Assembly: GCA_973895155.1 (NCBI GenBank)
Contig: OZ316891.1
Span: 28,582,001 to 28,646,000 of the forward strand
Length of the DNA stretch: 64,000 nt
Source of the DNA: Marsupella aquatica
Lineage: Eukaryota; Marchantiophyta
Direction: 5' to 3'
Shown: piece after piece, positions 22,909-35,399 of the stretch
Position numbering within the stretch: the first letter of the stretch is position 1
Layout of the letters: each line of letters begins with the position of its first letter
Translations under genes and position numbers: made by a program
The notes under the pieces: model-generated
What the model was told of the DNA's origin: nothing
Databases searched by the model: none
Seen by the model: the letters and a program-made list of their open reading frames with translations, nothing else

Positions 22909-25796
22909 CTATTGCTTCTTAAGCAATCTAGAGTTCCATAGGGCATTCATCCCTTTCACATCAGATAATTTAGACTGGTTCTCCCCTGAATTGGCAAATG
23001 GCAATGCCACATCTACAAACACTTCAATCACACGCACTCGCAAGAAAGGGCTTTCAAAATCTGCACAATGAAACTTATCTTCTCCTGGCAGCCCTGTCAC
23101 CTCACCTTCTGCCACTATCATGGAATTGTCCACAACGCTCTTCATCTTCACCAAATCTCCTCTTGCAAACTGTGAACAACACATTTTGTTAAAAATGCAA
23201 TAAACAGAAATTGAAAGATAGAAGAACACTCAAATCAAACACACATTTACCTTTGCAACGGGGTTAGGAGACTGCATTGGTTTCTTCTGTGCAGGTGATG
23301 CATTTGCTGAGGATCCTTTCTTCCTTTTCTTCTTTCCCTTTCTAGTTGATGGAGTGTCATCCTGTTCACTTGGAATGGGAGTTTCTTTTGGCAACTCAGA
23401 TGATTCTGGGGTTACATCTGGTGTCAACTGAGTCGACTTATCCTCTGGCAACTGAAAGGCATCTGAAATGGCTTCTTTGGGCAACTTAGATGGCAAAAGG
23501 TTCACTTCCAATTCAGTTTGCTTTAGAGTACTGTTAGCTGTGTCAGTTGGTCTTCCCTGCGACACAGGAGGCTCCCCTAAAGATGCTGTCATAAAACACA
23601 CACAAAAGAAATGCATAAACAAACATGTATACACCAGCAACATATAATCACACTAAAAACATGCAAGAACATTATAAACATGCAATGACATATACACATC
23701 ACAATAATTACATTGAATGGACAGTGTATACATGATAGAGAATTTTACCTTCATTATCGCCTGAAAAAGTAAGAGATCGCTTTCTACTACCTTGTTTGGT
23801 AGTTGTAGTCAACTTACTGTGACTAGGCACAACTGTTGGAACTTGTGCATTACTGGGGTGATGTGCCATCCATGTAGTCATCATGTTTGTCAACTCCCTC
23901 ACAGTGCCTTTCAACTCAGCGACATCCAATTTCACAGCCCCAATGGCAGTGATCTCTTCTTTTGAATGTGGGGTCTGTAAATGAACCACAAACCAACACA
24001 ACAGTCTCACTGTCAAACTTACAAACGACACAACACTGGCTCTGTCAAATGGAGAATGATGTACAAATCAAATTGGTATGACAATACTCACAGCTGATCC
24101 ATGTCTGTTTCCTTGCCCCAGTAAGCTAGCACTTTTACCCTCCCCACTTGCCAATGATGGGCTCACCTTTGCTCCCACAAAACTACCAGTCTGACCTTCT
24201 GCACTTGCCAATGATGGGCTCATTGTCACCTTTGGCAATGAACCCTGACTACCATGGTTTTCTTTCAGGTCAGATATACCTGGGCTTGATCCTCTCTTCT
24301 GCTTCTGTTCAAACACACAATGAATGAGAAATCATAGAGTTTGTTTTCATCAAGATTCACAAACAAGACATAATTGATAGTGAAAATGATAGACAATTTA
24401 CCATTCTCTTTGCTGCTGCAGCATGCCCTCCCCTTCCAAAGTGAGAGGTATCTTGCACTCGTGCTCTTTTATCAGTCATCTGTTTACTCAAAGATATCAA
24501 TGTTGGACTGGTAAAATGAGATACCAAAGCTGCCCATTTCTTTGGATCAACACCAGATGGCCCAGGTTTGGTTGGATCCTCATTGCAAACTTTCTTCCAA
24601 TAAACATGCATTTTATGGCGCTCTCTCTTCAATATGCCACGACAATGACTCTGGAATTTGGTGTTAATAAATTCCCCACCCACATACTCCCACTCAGCTG
24701 CCATGTTATTCCACACTGTGGTTGTATGAACTTGTGGATGATCAGTCCATTTTGGCTTTGATACATCAAAGACTCTGAGTACGTTGCCACGAAGTTCCTC
24801 CAGCCAGTATTGTTTGTTGCCATCAGAATCATCAATATCATTGTCATAAATCTGCATTTCACAGACAATGTCAGATCATAACTCTGGAATTTATGCAGAG
24901 TCCAGGTTTTATACACACAACAACAGAGAGGATCAGATTTGTCTAAATCTACAAACAAGTACAATACTCACTTTAATGTGTTTGGGCACCTCTCCGCAAT
25001 CCCTTCGTTGTTTGGCAGTATTATCAAACTGCTTCTTAGCATGCCTTCGTTCCCTGCGCATCTCAGAGGCCCCTCCTGCAATGCACACACATGCATTCAA
25101 TCAAAAAATATGTACATGATTGAAAAGTTGAGCAAATGTACTTGCATATGCATGACGAGCAGATTGTGTATTACCTGAAGATCCTCTGGAATGTAGTACA
25201 TCAGATTGACCTGATCTACCTTCAGATGCTGATGGAACCACTAAACAAACACACAACACCAAAGCACTTCAATTAATTTCATTTCAAAGTAGAATATCAA
25301 CTTCCAAACACACCTGAAAAGTAGAACAGTACAATCCACTCACTTTCATATAAGAGTCCAGTGTCTGGGTCTTTCCAACATCTCACTAGCCCACCTCCAC
25401 CAGGCCCAGTCTTCTTAGGACCACGATTTTGTTTCTGTACCTACATCATGGACAACGTAAGCATATCAACATATAATTTGAAAAAGGGACAAGGATCCCT
25501 TCCTATTAGGATGATGAAGTTCAAGCATTACCTGTTGTGCACTCTCTGGTTCTGACCCTCCAATGTCAGAATCCTCAGTGTCATACTCAGAAGGAGAACC
25601 ATAGCCATCATCACCAAACTCTGCCATGTTCACCTTGGTAACTTCTGATAGTCTAGAGCTCCTCCTCTTTGGCAATGTTTCAGTTGAAGTACCTTTCACC
25701 AAAGCAGGCTTTCCTCTCTCTCGTTGTACATGTGTGGTTGGGCCTCTAAGGAACAAAGCAATCATCAACATACACCAATGCAGATCAAACATACAT
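22909..25796 (-). CDS. TNPA-like CACTA protein (Transposase_24-type), about nine exons
   Basis: Minus strand exons, approximate: 25796-25533, 25440-25347, 25241-25175, 25077-24972, 24853-24402, 24306-24092, 23972-23750, 23586-23251, 23171-22909. The 24853-24402 exon holds the recognisable core: RGNVLRVFDVSKPKW, VWNNMAAEWEYVGGEF, the HKMHVYWKKV block, then WAALVSHFTSP and KRARVQDTSHFGRGGHAAAAKRM, matching the Transposase_24 (Ptta/En/Spm) pattern. The last exon, with MIVAEGEVTGLPGEDKFHC and VRVIEVFVDVALPF, resembles the DUF8039-like C-terminal module found in plant CACTA proteins. A short coiled-coil-like block (VAELKGTVRELTNMMTTW) lies between. Expected role: binding of the subterminal repeats. 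The start codon is uncertain. Confidence 0.7.
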
Positions 25797-26174
25797 GCAA
25801 AATGAATCTACAACACCGTAACACTAGTACTTATGTACAGGATCCATACTAGTATGAGACCAATCTGGAATATGAAAACAGAACATGAACCTGACAACTC
25901 CATCTACTGAATCAAATTTGCAATAGACATATCAACACACACATCAGCTTGCAGTCTGGCCCCAGTCCTAGATCACGCATAATTCTGACATTATGCTCTA
26001 TGTTCCGATTTCGGGCCTCCTCATAAGGATTCACAGAATGTGACAACCCTTGCAATCTTCCTTTCACAGGCTGCATTCACCAACTGCACAAATGGGTAAA
26101 CCATTAGTCTGATTTCATAAATAGTCCATACATGTAGTCCATCTATGGACTTCACACACCTAGCTAAAACCTAT

Positions 26175-29100
26175 TCACTGCTTAGGCCTGCCCTTTCTTG
26201 CAGATCCCTCTGCATCTCTGCCTCGTTTGGGACCAGTACTTGGTCCTGGATTTTCTCTGGACCTACATGCCTTAGCCAATTCGATGTGTAATTTGGCATT
26301 GTTTTCCATTGTAGCATGGAAATCAACGTCTGTGTAATCACCTAACACCCTTGTGGACCTGGATTCTTTGTGGAGGATTGTTCTCCATGCTATCCCCTTC
26401 TCATTGGGGTGGAAGAAAACCTGCTCCACTTGCTTTGGGAAAACGTAATCCATTTTCTTGGACACACCCAGTTCTCTATGGAAATTCACCTGGCAAAGAC
26501 CAGACTTGGTATACCTCATACTGGCTGAGGATTTAGGAGTCCATGATGGATCTGCCCATTTCCCTTTGAAAAGAATCACCTCTTTCCTCAAGCTGCCATA
26601 ATTCAGTACCAAGATATCTGTCAAGGCCCCTACATACTGTACAGATTCTTCTATGGTTGCACCAGACCTGTCCACTCGCTTCTCAGTGAATGTAGAAGCC
26701 ATCCCAGAATCAAAAGTGCTGAAAGCACCAGAATCACAATCACTCAAACACCCCAAGGATGGAATAGTCCTCCAATGGTGCCCATAGGCTCTACATGCCC
26801 TATACAGTCGTGCCTTCAAACTAGGTGGTGTGGAGTATGCAGATAGTAATGACCGCTCAGACTCTTTCTCAAAATTATGGGTATTGACTAATGTTTGAAA
26901 CCATTCCCTGAAAGGTGGCAATTCTTGGCAGTCTACAGGAAATTCCACTGGTTTTCTTCGATTGGCAGGCTTCCTCATCCACTCCTTCCGGAAATCCACT
27001 CTTCGTTTGGTAACAGTCTCATTGGTAGCATCATATATCCTGCATGGCAACAACAACACTGAAGACATTAGTGCACGATCCACCATGAATATACAAACAC
27101 AATGGGGCAACATAATTATGATCCATATGCCTAAGGATAGGAGAGTTTCTAGGGTTTATGTACCTGTACCATGGAGCCACTGTCTCTTCATTCTCTAATA
27201 TATAATGATGCATGGCCATCATTTCAGACCAATCCAAAGTTATCGCCTTTGCAGCCCCTTCCAAAACAATGCCTGCAACGCCAGCATCCTCCTCCAACTC
27301 CCAGGTTCGTTTTCCCTCTCCCTTTGCATCAATCATGTATTCAGAAAGAAATCCCAAAGACTCATCTAATACATAGCCTTCAGCCATAGAAGCCTCTGGA
27401 CGTGCCTTGTTTCGTACATAACCCTTCAATACCTTCAGGTTCCTCTCTATTGGGTACATCCATCTGCCTGTAACTGGGCCACACAAGTCTAATTCCTCCA
27501 CTAGGTGAATCATTAAATGGGTCATGACATCAAAGAAGCTTGGTGGAAAATGGATTTCCAAAATGCAGAGAGTGAATGCAACATCCATCATCAAATTCTC
27601 ATACATTGAAGGGTCCCACACCTTCGTACAGATCTGGCGATAGATATTGCTCACCCCAGCTATGGCCAAGCGAACCCCTTCATCAAGTAATCCCATTGTT
27701 GCCAGAGGGAGAATCTGTTGCATGAGTTGGTGGAAATCATGTGATTTCAACCCAGAGAGTTTCTTGGATTTTGTAACACACTTTGCCAAAGAACTTGAAA
27801 AACCAGTGGGCCCTTTCAAGGTCAATAAAACCTCCAAGAACCTTGTTCTTTCCTTCTTGCTCAGGCAATATGGGGCTGGGGGCATCAACAATTTGTCATC
27901 CTTACGCTTGGGAGCTGGATTGGGTACAAGCCATAGGTGTTGGCGCACCTGTAAGAGCTTCATGTCTTCTCTCACAGAAGGAGTGTCCTTGGTCCCAATG
28001 ATAGTGTGCACAATGTTGTGTGCAAGATTCTTCTCACAGTGCATGGGATCTAGACAATGGTTAATGAGTAGTTTCTGCAGTGGACACACAATTCAGAAAT
28101 TAGGGCATTGAATACAACTTTTGGCATCACTGGGCAGTAGTTTGTGCAGTGGACACAATTCAGAAATTAGTGCATTGAATACAACAATTACAAAATCTGG
28201 GCTACAGGAAGTATATGAAGAGAATATATTTCAAAGTCATATGAAGAGATTGCAGAAATTCATTGTAGTAGTATGGAGTCTTACATTCCAATAGGGCAAC
28301 TTGTACAGACCAGTAGCCCTCTTCACTCCATGCACCTTTATGGGGCATTTCTCATCCTCAACCTTGGTTCCTCCCTTCTTCAAATATTCTGTTGTCTCGT
28401 CTCCCCACTTCTTTCTATCAGAGCTTGTCATTCTACACGGTGCAGGTCGACTCTCAATTGCACCATCAAAGTATTGTGCACTATCTGGTCTACGAAAAAG
28501 ATGCCTTGCTGCTAACCATCGACGGTGGCCACTGTACTCTAATTTCTGCAAGTGCTTAGAACCACGTGCCACACATTCTGGCCCACAGATGACACATCCT
28601 TTGTATCCAGAGTGTTGTTGTCCAGATATTAAACCATATGCAGGGTAATCATTGATTGTCCACAATAGCACAGCCCTAAGGTTGAAGTGTTGAGACAATC
28701 CTGGGCGTGGCAATTTGTCAAAGCAGGGCACTCCTTTCTTCCACAACAGCTCCAACTCCTCATAGAATGGGCCCAATATTATGTCTAGTTGTTCCTCTGT
28801 TACTGAATCAGGTCCTGGAATCAGCATAGCTAGCATGACAAAGAACTTCTTGGTGGTAAGCCAAGGAGGTAAATTGTAATTCAACAACAGTATTGGCCAG
28901 GTAGACCAAGCTGTGGAATTATTCCCAAAGGGATTCACCCCATCAAGTGCCAACCCAAATCGCACATTCCTTGGTTCAGCTGCAAATTCCCGATCAATAT
29001 TTGTATCCACATGCTTCCAAGCCTTTGAATCTGCTGCGTGCCGAACCATGTTGTCTGTGCTTCTATTCTCATGATGCCAAGTCATGAGTTTAGATGTACC

Positions 29101-30168
29101 AGCAGTGGCATACAATCTCTTCAACCTGGGAATTATAGGGAAATACCGCACTACCTTCCTTGCCTGTAATGAATTCCCCACTCTCTTCATCTTGGGCTGC
29201 TGACACATTGAACAGTTTTCTAACTTGGCATTCTCACCCCTAAAGAGCATACAACCTTTCTCACAGACAGGGATTCTCTCATAATCCAAGCCAAGCTTTC
29301 TCAATAGCTGCTTTGCAGCATATAAGTTCTTGGGCAGATTATGCTCTGTAGGCATACCATGCTCCCCCATCAAAGACAACAATGCATTCACTCCTTTGTT
29401 TGAGAATCCATGGCCATGACAGATGTTCAGCAGAAGCAACATGAATGACACAACATCTATTTTGCTGCCTGGGAACAAAGGTTGCATTGCTGCATCTAAA
29501 GATAACTGTGCAGGATCAGTCTCCACAGGAGTTTTGGAGGTTTCAAGGGGGTTTACAGGATGGGCACCTCCTTCACTCTCATCATCCCCAAGTACAAAAT
29601 CCAAGTCAAAACGGTCCTGATCATCTAGCTCATGCTCAGGGGATTCTTCACTGGTTCTCAGCAACGTTTCTTCCAGTAGAGCCCTGATATGTTCTTCGAC
29701 ATCTATAGTTGGATGTTCTTGAACATCCACAGTTGGATACTCTGGAACATCCACAGTTGGATACTCTGGAACATCTACAAATAAATGTTCTTCAACATCT
29801 ACAGTTGGCTGTTGTGCACAGGTTGCCTGCTGAAGGTTTGCTACCCTCAATGCCTCAGGGCCATGTTGTGACATGTAGTCAGCACCCCACTCTTCATCAG
29901 AAGAGTCCTGTCCCTCTCCCACCCACACTTGACATGCAGGGTACCGACCATGTTTAATAAGGTGCAGTCTAGCAGTATTCCGATTAGTCCTATAATTCCC
30001 TTTGCAGTTCACACAAGGGCAGTACATCTTATGGTCCCCACTCTTGTGGCAGGCCTTCTGTTCTCGAACCCACAAAGCATCATCACGATGTTGTACTCTA
30101 GCTGGATGGAAGAGCGGCAACTTTGGAGTTCTACCCACACCTAACGTATTCTGTGGCAATTGTGCCAT
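26175..30168 (-). CDS. tnp2/TNPD-type CACTA transposase of D1 (three exons)
   Basis: Exons 30168-28285, 28074-27164 and 27039-26175 join with GT/AG borders to about 1220 codons without a stop. Exon 1 has the N-terminal CPCVNCKGNYRTN module, an acidic repeat region (VDVPEYPTVDV type, about residues 115-155) and the Transposase_21 core with CSMCQQPKMKR, RYFPIIPRL, LALDGVNPFG, MLIPGPDS and DYPAYGLISGQQHSGYKGC. Exon 2 opens with NHCLDPMHCEKN and contains the DUF4218-like region (ELDLCGPVTGRWMYPIERNLKVLKGYVRNKARPE). Exon 3 contains a DUF4216-like region (YVGALTDILVLNYG, VILFKGKWADPSW) and a basic C-terminus. It cuts and rejoins element ends. No break is visible, so the element may be autonomous. 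Confidence 0.9.
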
Positions 30169-30768
30169 GCTAGCTTGATTGAAATTGTATTCAAACTATG
30201 ATTTTCAAACTGAATCAGAGTGACATGCATACAAAATTGGGCCTACCGTCACAGTTGTACAACCGATGCCAACCACAGTCCAATTGCTCAAACCCACAGA
30301 GCCCAGTTTCTCAAATCCACTGTAGTAGGGCACCTTCTCCTTCTTGCATACAAATAGAGCATCACATACAGTGTCATCAGAATGATACTATGAACGTAAA
30401 TCTCTGTGCCTTCATCATTTCCAGTATTTGTTTGCCTATTAGGAATGTGAGCAGACAGGTCTGGAATAAGTAACGTTTGTGACACCAGTGACAAATTTAC
30501 AAGTGAAGTTTAGACATCAATATGGAGGAAAGTCACACTCAAAGCACATGCTTGAAAATCGGAATCCTACCCTGGAAAAGATAATAAAGTTGATTTCTCA
30601 AAATTAATTGCCTCAATCCGCAATGCACTGTCGTAGAGTGTGTATACATGAGGAGTTCATCAAACTGCATATAAATAGTCCACATGTTTTAGCACTCTGA
30701 AAATTGTTTAAGTCCACGTGAAACCATCAAAAAGCTCTATCTCAAGTTTGTGTTCCATCCAGCCTCAA

Positions 30769-31428
30769 TCAAATCCAAGATATGTGGCTCCTAGCAGGAG
30801 TGCCTAGTGTAGGGTCAATGTCATGGTCAGGACAGTAAAACATCCCCTTCTTGGGCTGCCCATGCGCTGAGTGATCCCAAATTGTTCGATCATGGGCAAA
30901 TCCCCTCTGTTGGATAAACAGCAGGCAGTCCTTGTGCCATGCCTTAGGACACCTCATGCACTGAACAAAAAAGCCATTAGCCCCATCATTGGGCCCCTGT
31001 CCACAAGTAAGACAAATATGGAGTCCACATGATGCTGTGCCAGGAACCAAACACTGCCGACAGTAAAACCGGGCACAGAGAGAGTCTGGACATTTTCTTA
31101 CCTCTTCACCAATTTTTCCAGACACATGGCACTTAAAGCAAGAATGTTCCTCATTCTTGCAATCAACACAAAGCCATTCTCCAACATGGCCATCAGCGAG
31201 GGATATAGTTGGGCATAGCCATTGTTGACCCAAAGGACAGGAAACATTCTTATGGAAATGTTGGTGGCAAGGCCCATCACAAACAATGAGATCCCCTCCC
31301 TCATCACAAATCGCACATACATGTGGACTATTCTGGTTAATCTCAATGTCTGAATATAAGGACAATTGAGGTGCTTGAGAGGATTCACCTCTGCAACGAT
31401 TCATGGCCTTCTGCTTATTGCAAGCCAT
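30769..31428 (-). CDS. EDM2-like multi-PHD-finger protein carried by CACTA D1
   Basis: The ATG at 31428 gives about 219 residues. First zinc finger: HVCAICDEGGDLIVCDGPCHQHFH, then WLCVDCKN. Second: CFKCHVSGKIGEEVRKCPDSLCARFYCRQCL, then HICLTCGQGPNDGANGFFVQCMRCPKAWHKDCL and FYCPDHD. The CAICD-GG-L and the second finger with FY-CL, followed by the C-rich RCPKAWHKDCL block, resemble the PHD region of EDM2, a plant protein known to affect H3K9 methylation of transposons and intronic heterochromatin. Other EDM2 parts (ATPase-like or methyltransferase-like region) are absent. It lies about 600 bases upstream of tnp2, same strand. Most likely a captured host fragment kept as a small adaptor; homology grade is from motifs only. 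Confidence 0.7.
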   Translation of the reverse strand: MACNKQKAMNRCRGESSQAPQLSLYSDIEINQNSPHVCAICDEGGDLIVCDGPCHQHFHKNVSCPLGQQWLCPTISLADGHVGEWLCVDCKNEEHSCFKCHVSGKIGEEVRKCPDSLCARFYCRQCLVPGTASCGLHICLTCGQGPNDGANGFFVQCMRCPKAWHKDCLLFIQQRGFAHDRTIWDHSAHGQPKKGMFYCPDHDIDPTLGTPARSHISWI

Positions 31429-31439
31429 GGTCCTGCACA

Positions 31440-34400
31440 CTCAGACCCTACATCAGATTGTGAAACAAGAAGGAATAACAGGGTGCAGCATGACACAAAA
31501 GAATGAGGGTGCAGCATAAAATATGACATGTAACCACAAGGGTGCAGCATAAACCAATGCTTTATAGATGGCAAAGCATTTAGGACTGAGCAGCGCAAAT
31601 AACCTTGGCCTATGATTGGAAGCAATCACAAATATTGCAACCTGTATGCCTTCGCTTGCTGTACAGCAGTGCTCACTCACCCTGCCTTTTTAAAATCTGT
31701 AAGGGCAACACAGAACAAATAGCAATTGAGTTTCAGCAAAGCATTCATTTGGCTCTCAAGTTTTAAAATGGACAAAGCAAACACAACAATGTGCACAACA
31801 ATGCACAGAGAGCAACAAAACTCCAGCAAACTGGGACTCAGGCAAGAGATACGAATTTTAGCAGCGAAATCAAATCAAGATTCGGACCTGTGAGTTCAAC
31901 ATGCAGTGCTCACTCACCCTGCCCTTTTTTAAATCTGTAAAAATCAAGTTTTATTGTGTGCCTTCTACATCTTAAGCTACTGCACACATCTGTTACAGAA
32001 CCATAAGTTGCTTTACTCTCAACAAGCTGCTGGTCCACCCACTTTTTCAAAAGCTGCACCGTACTCTATCTTCGTGCACAAATGACTATACCGGGCTGCT
32101 GTCAGAGACCCTTACGAAGAATTTAAAATTGACCAAGCTGAGTTTAGTTTAGTTTCGTCCAGTTTGCAGACCAAAGGAAATCATGTGGCTGTATTCATGG
32201 AGTTGTATTCATTGCTGTGTATGGATGTTGTGTGAACATTAGACAATTAGCTGTAAATTACCATAGTTGAAGAGCAAGGCTTGTACAAAAGCCACTAAGG
32301 AATTCTCTGAGGTGGCACAGCAGTTGGCAAACCACACACAAAACTCTGAAACTTTTTGGCGACAAAATTCTACAGAGTCGCTGCTGGAATCAAGTGAGGA
32401 TTCACCATACATGCCTGCACTTCTCTTCAGTAAAAAAAAGAGAAAAGAAAAGGCTATGATACAGAGGGATGTCAAAAGAAGAGTAAGGAAACCAAATTTT
32501 CATTGAGGAACATAGACAGACTAAGGAAAACATCATACAATGGAAAACTAAGGACTACATTGTAATAATAAGAGATCAAGCTCACCTTGCACCACAAAGA
32601 TTGTCACGACTCACCTCGCAGTTCCTCGCAGCTTAGGTCCAGGATGACATTTCAATATGGAGGAAAGGAGTTTACTCATTTAAAACAGAGAAGGAGTGGC
32701 ATCTACAGGGACTTTGGCAGCACACTGAAAAGGTTGGCGATACATCAGGTTATCTTTCTAGGTTGACACTGCCAATAGAATTTTGAACACAACAAACACA
32801 ACAAACACTGCCAGATATAGAATTTTGAACACAAGGGTATGGCATCCTGATTTGCCTAACTCAATCAACTTAATAGCATATTTTTATGTTCAATTAGGCA
32901 GCACTAAATAGAACAGCCTTTCACGCAGTCAGAATAATTGGCAATAATTGCCAGACGACAACAAGACAACAAACTGAACTGAACATAGCAGACAAATCCA
33001 ACAAGTAGCAATCAGAAATCAACAGCAGACAGACAGAGGACAACTCGGTCAGAACTCGGGCACTTGATTTAGTTGTGGTAAATAGCCGTTCAAGTTCTGG
33101 ACAAGCAAGAGCAATACGTGAGCAGACTCCAGAAAAATCATCTCTTGAGATTGAGGAGAAAGGCATTCCCCAGCCAGCTTACCTATGTCTTGAAAAATGT
33201 ATCGGACATCGTGGATGCTGCCTCAGCTGCTGGCCGCAAGGGAAGATTTTGCCAAAACAAACAATAAAGCTCGAAGATAGTTAAATTTCTTAGGTCATTC
33301 TAAATGGGGACTGAATTAGCAATTAGAACCAGTAAACCCTGATCTTGGGCAAGCAGAGAGAGAAGACTCTGCGCCTAATACTTATGTCTACCCGAATTTT
33401 ACTGGGACATATGAGCATTGGGATGGCATTGCAAAGCAGAATTTTGTAGCAGTGGAAGGAATCAACATAGATAGCAGTGGAAGGCCGCAGTGGAGCTAGC
33501 ATGGGACAGGGAAGGAAATGCAGGCACTTGTGATGCAAAGGCTATAGAGGGCGAGAAGGTGGACAACCAAACTCAACAAACTCAAAGAACATGTAGCAAA
33601 TGGCAATAGAATTGAAGATCAGAGAACCTGAGTGGGCAAAAAATTGATATAGATTGTAATGGGCAATAAAGAAGCTCAACCGGGAGACTAGCAGTAGTGG
33701 AGACAGTTCCGTCTTAAATGGAAAAGGAGAGATATATACAATAAAGAGAGACGTCCTTTAAAGTAGAAATTGTCTGAAAAGTAAGTGCAGATAAGTGCAT
33801 GCAACAGGAGCGGTCACATACAAATTGAGCAATCCTCTCAAGGCTACAGAGGGCGAGAAGGTGGACAACCAAACTCAGCAAACTCAAAGAACAAGTAGTA
33901 AATGGCAATAGAATAGAAGATCAGAGAACATGTAGCGAATGGAGAGGGATAGATAGAGAAAAAACATAAGCAGAGAGCTCTGACACACAGCAACACAGGT
34001 CCCAACACAACACATTGCAGGTCCCAGGCTGGGGTGGAGCCGGAAGTGGAGAGCACAGAGCAACCAGGCAAATCACAGCATGGGCGCCAATGGGAATAAG
34101 GTCAATACCTTTGAGGCGGAAGCTAGCAGGCCTCAACTTGCAGGTAGCAGCTTGTGCTATGCTGCCTTCCGCAAGTAGCTTGCACTCTCAGCTTCCGCAA
34201 TGAGTCGCCCTCTCCCCTTTCGCAAGCAGCTGCTCGATCTCTCCCCTTCCGCAAGCAGCTTGCCTTCTCCCCATCCGCAATCAGGTCACCTCTCCCCTTC
34301 CGCAAGCAGCTCGCACCCACTTAAAGAAACAAATGTTGAGACCAAACAAACAACCGGCTCCCTTCCGCAAACTCCACAACCTCTTCAAGAAGCTATCATC

Positions 34401-35050
34401 GACCTTCCGCAGCAAGAATCATTTCCTCCCTGCTTTCACTGCCTCCACGAGCTTCCATAGCAATCGCCTTCCATGATGATCGGGGCCCCAGTGCGCAAAT
34501 GCCTTCCGCATCCACCTTGCGCAGCTTGTTGCCGATCGTAGCTCCTCACCCACAGCTCGTGACCCGCAGCTTGTCGCTCGACTGTTTCTGATTGTGTCCG
34601 GCTCTTCCTTCTGCAGCTCTTCCCTTCCGCACCTCCAACCTCACGCAACTCCTCCCCTCCCGCAACTCCAACCTGTGCTCCTGGGGCAACTCCAACCTGT
34701 GCGAAGAGTGTTGCAGCTCCTCCCCTCCCGCAACTCCACCCTGTGCTAGTCTAGCAAATGTGCTCGGAAGAGTGTCGAAGCTTGGTGGAGGCAATGCACA
34801 ACGCTGCGCAACCCTAAGCCCTTGCAATGTGCACACAAGGCATGCCAAGAAAAGAGCACATCGAGCATTGCCCTCTCCGTCGATGTTTTTTCAGGAAAAA
34901 GGGCTCCTGTTGGTACGCGAGAACACTTGAGGAGGAAAAACCTAAAGCTGGATGCCTAAACCCCGTAAAAGTAAGGTATTTCTCCAGATGGGGATGGTGG
35001 ATATTGTACGTGGGTCATGAATTAGGTTCTATTCTGACAATCTCTCATAT
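31440..35050. other. Long non-coding region upstream of the D1 PHD gene
   Basis: I see no protein gene. It contains a short direct repeat of about 85 bases (about 33540-33625 and 33840-33925), Cys/Ser-codon-like CTTCCGCAAGCAGCT repeats (34150-34320), and CTCCCGCAACTCCAACCTG repeats (34620-34760). It matches 57874-60600 in inverted orientation, so it belongs to the element and probably holds the promoter and 5' untranslated part of the PHD or tnp2 transcript. Confidence 0.6.
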
Positions 35051-35270
35051 GTCTGGACCCCCCATAAGGCCCTAGGGAAGTTGAGACTAGGTTAATAACA
35101 ATGTAAACCACCCCCCCCCTCGCCCCCATAAGGCCCTAGGGAAATACCGACTATATAGGGTAATAACAAGGTCCGGACGCCCCCATAAGGTCCTAAGTAG
35201 GGAAGGCAAGGTTAATAACTTATAATGTCGCAACCCCCCCATAAGGTCATGGCTGTTTGTGTAGGTGCCA
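35050..35270. repeat. Four ~65-bp repeats with CCCCATAAGG(C/T)CCTAGGG
   Basis: Units share CCCCATAAGGCCCTAGGGAA and GTTAATAAC. An inverted counterpart lies at about 52670-52850 in element D2. Confidence 0.75.
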
Positions 35271-35399
35271 ACAAGAATGTTAAGGACCAATGTTATATAT
35301 AAAAAATCATGCCCGCGATATAAAAGGTCCTTTTGGACCAAGGGAAGACTACATATGAGGCTATGTTGTCTAAGAGTTTTTGAGAGCATTACACCAAAG

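Noticed and set aside
34200-34930. Possible host gene with CTTCCGCAAG repeats upstream of the PHD gene
   Set aside because: No continuous conserved protein; frames differ between D1 and D2, and the region is repeat-rich.
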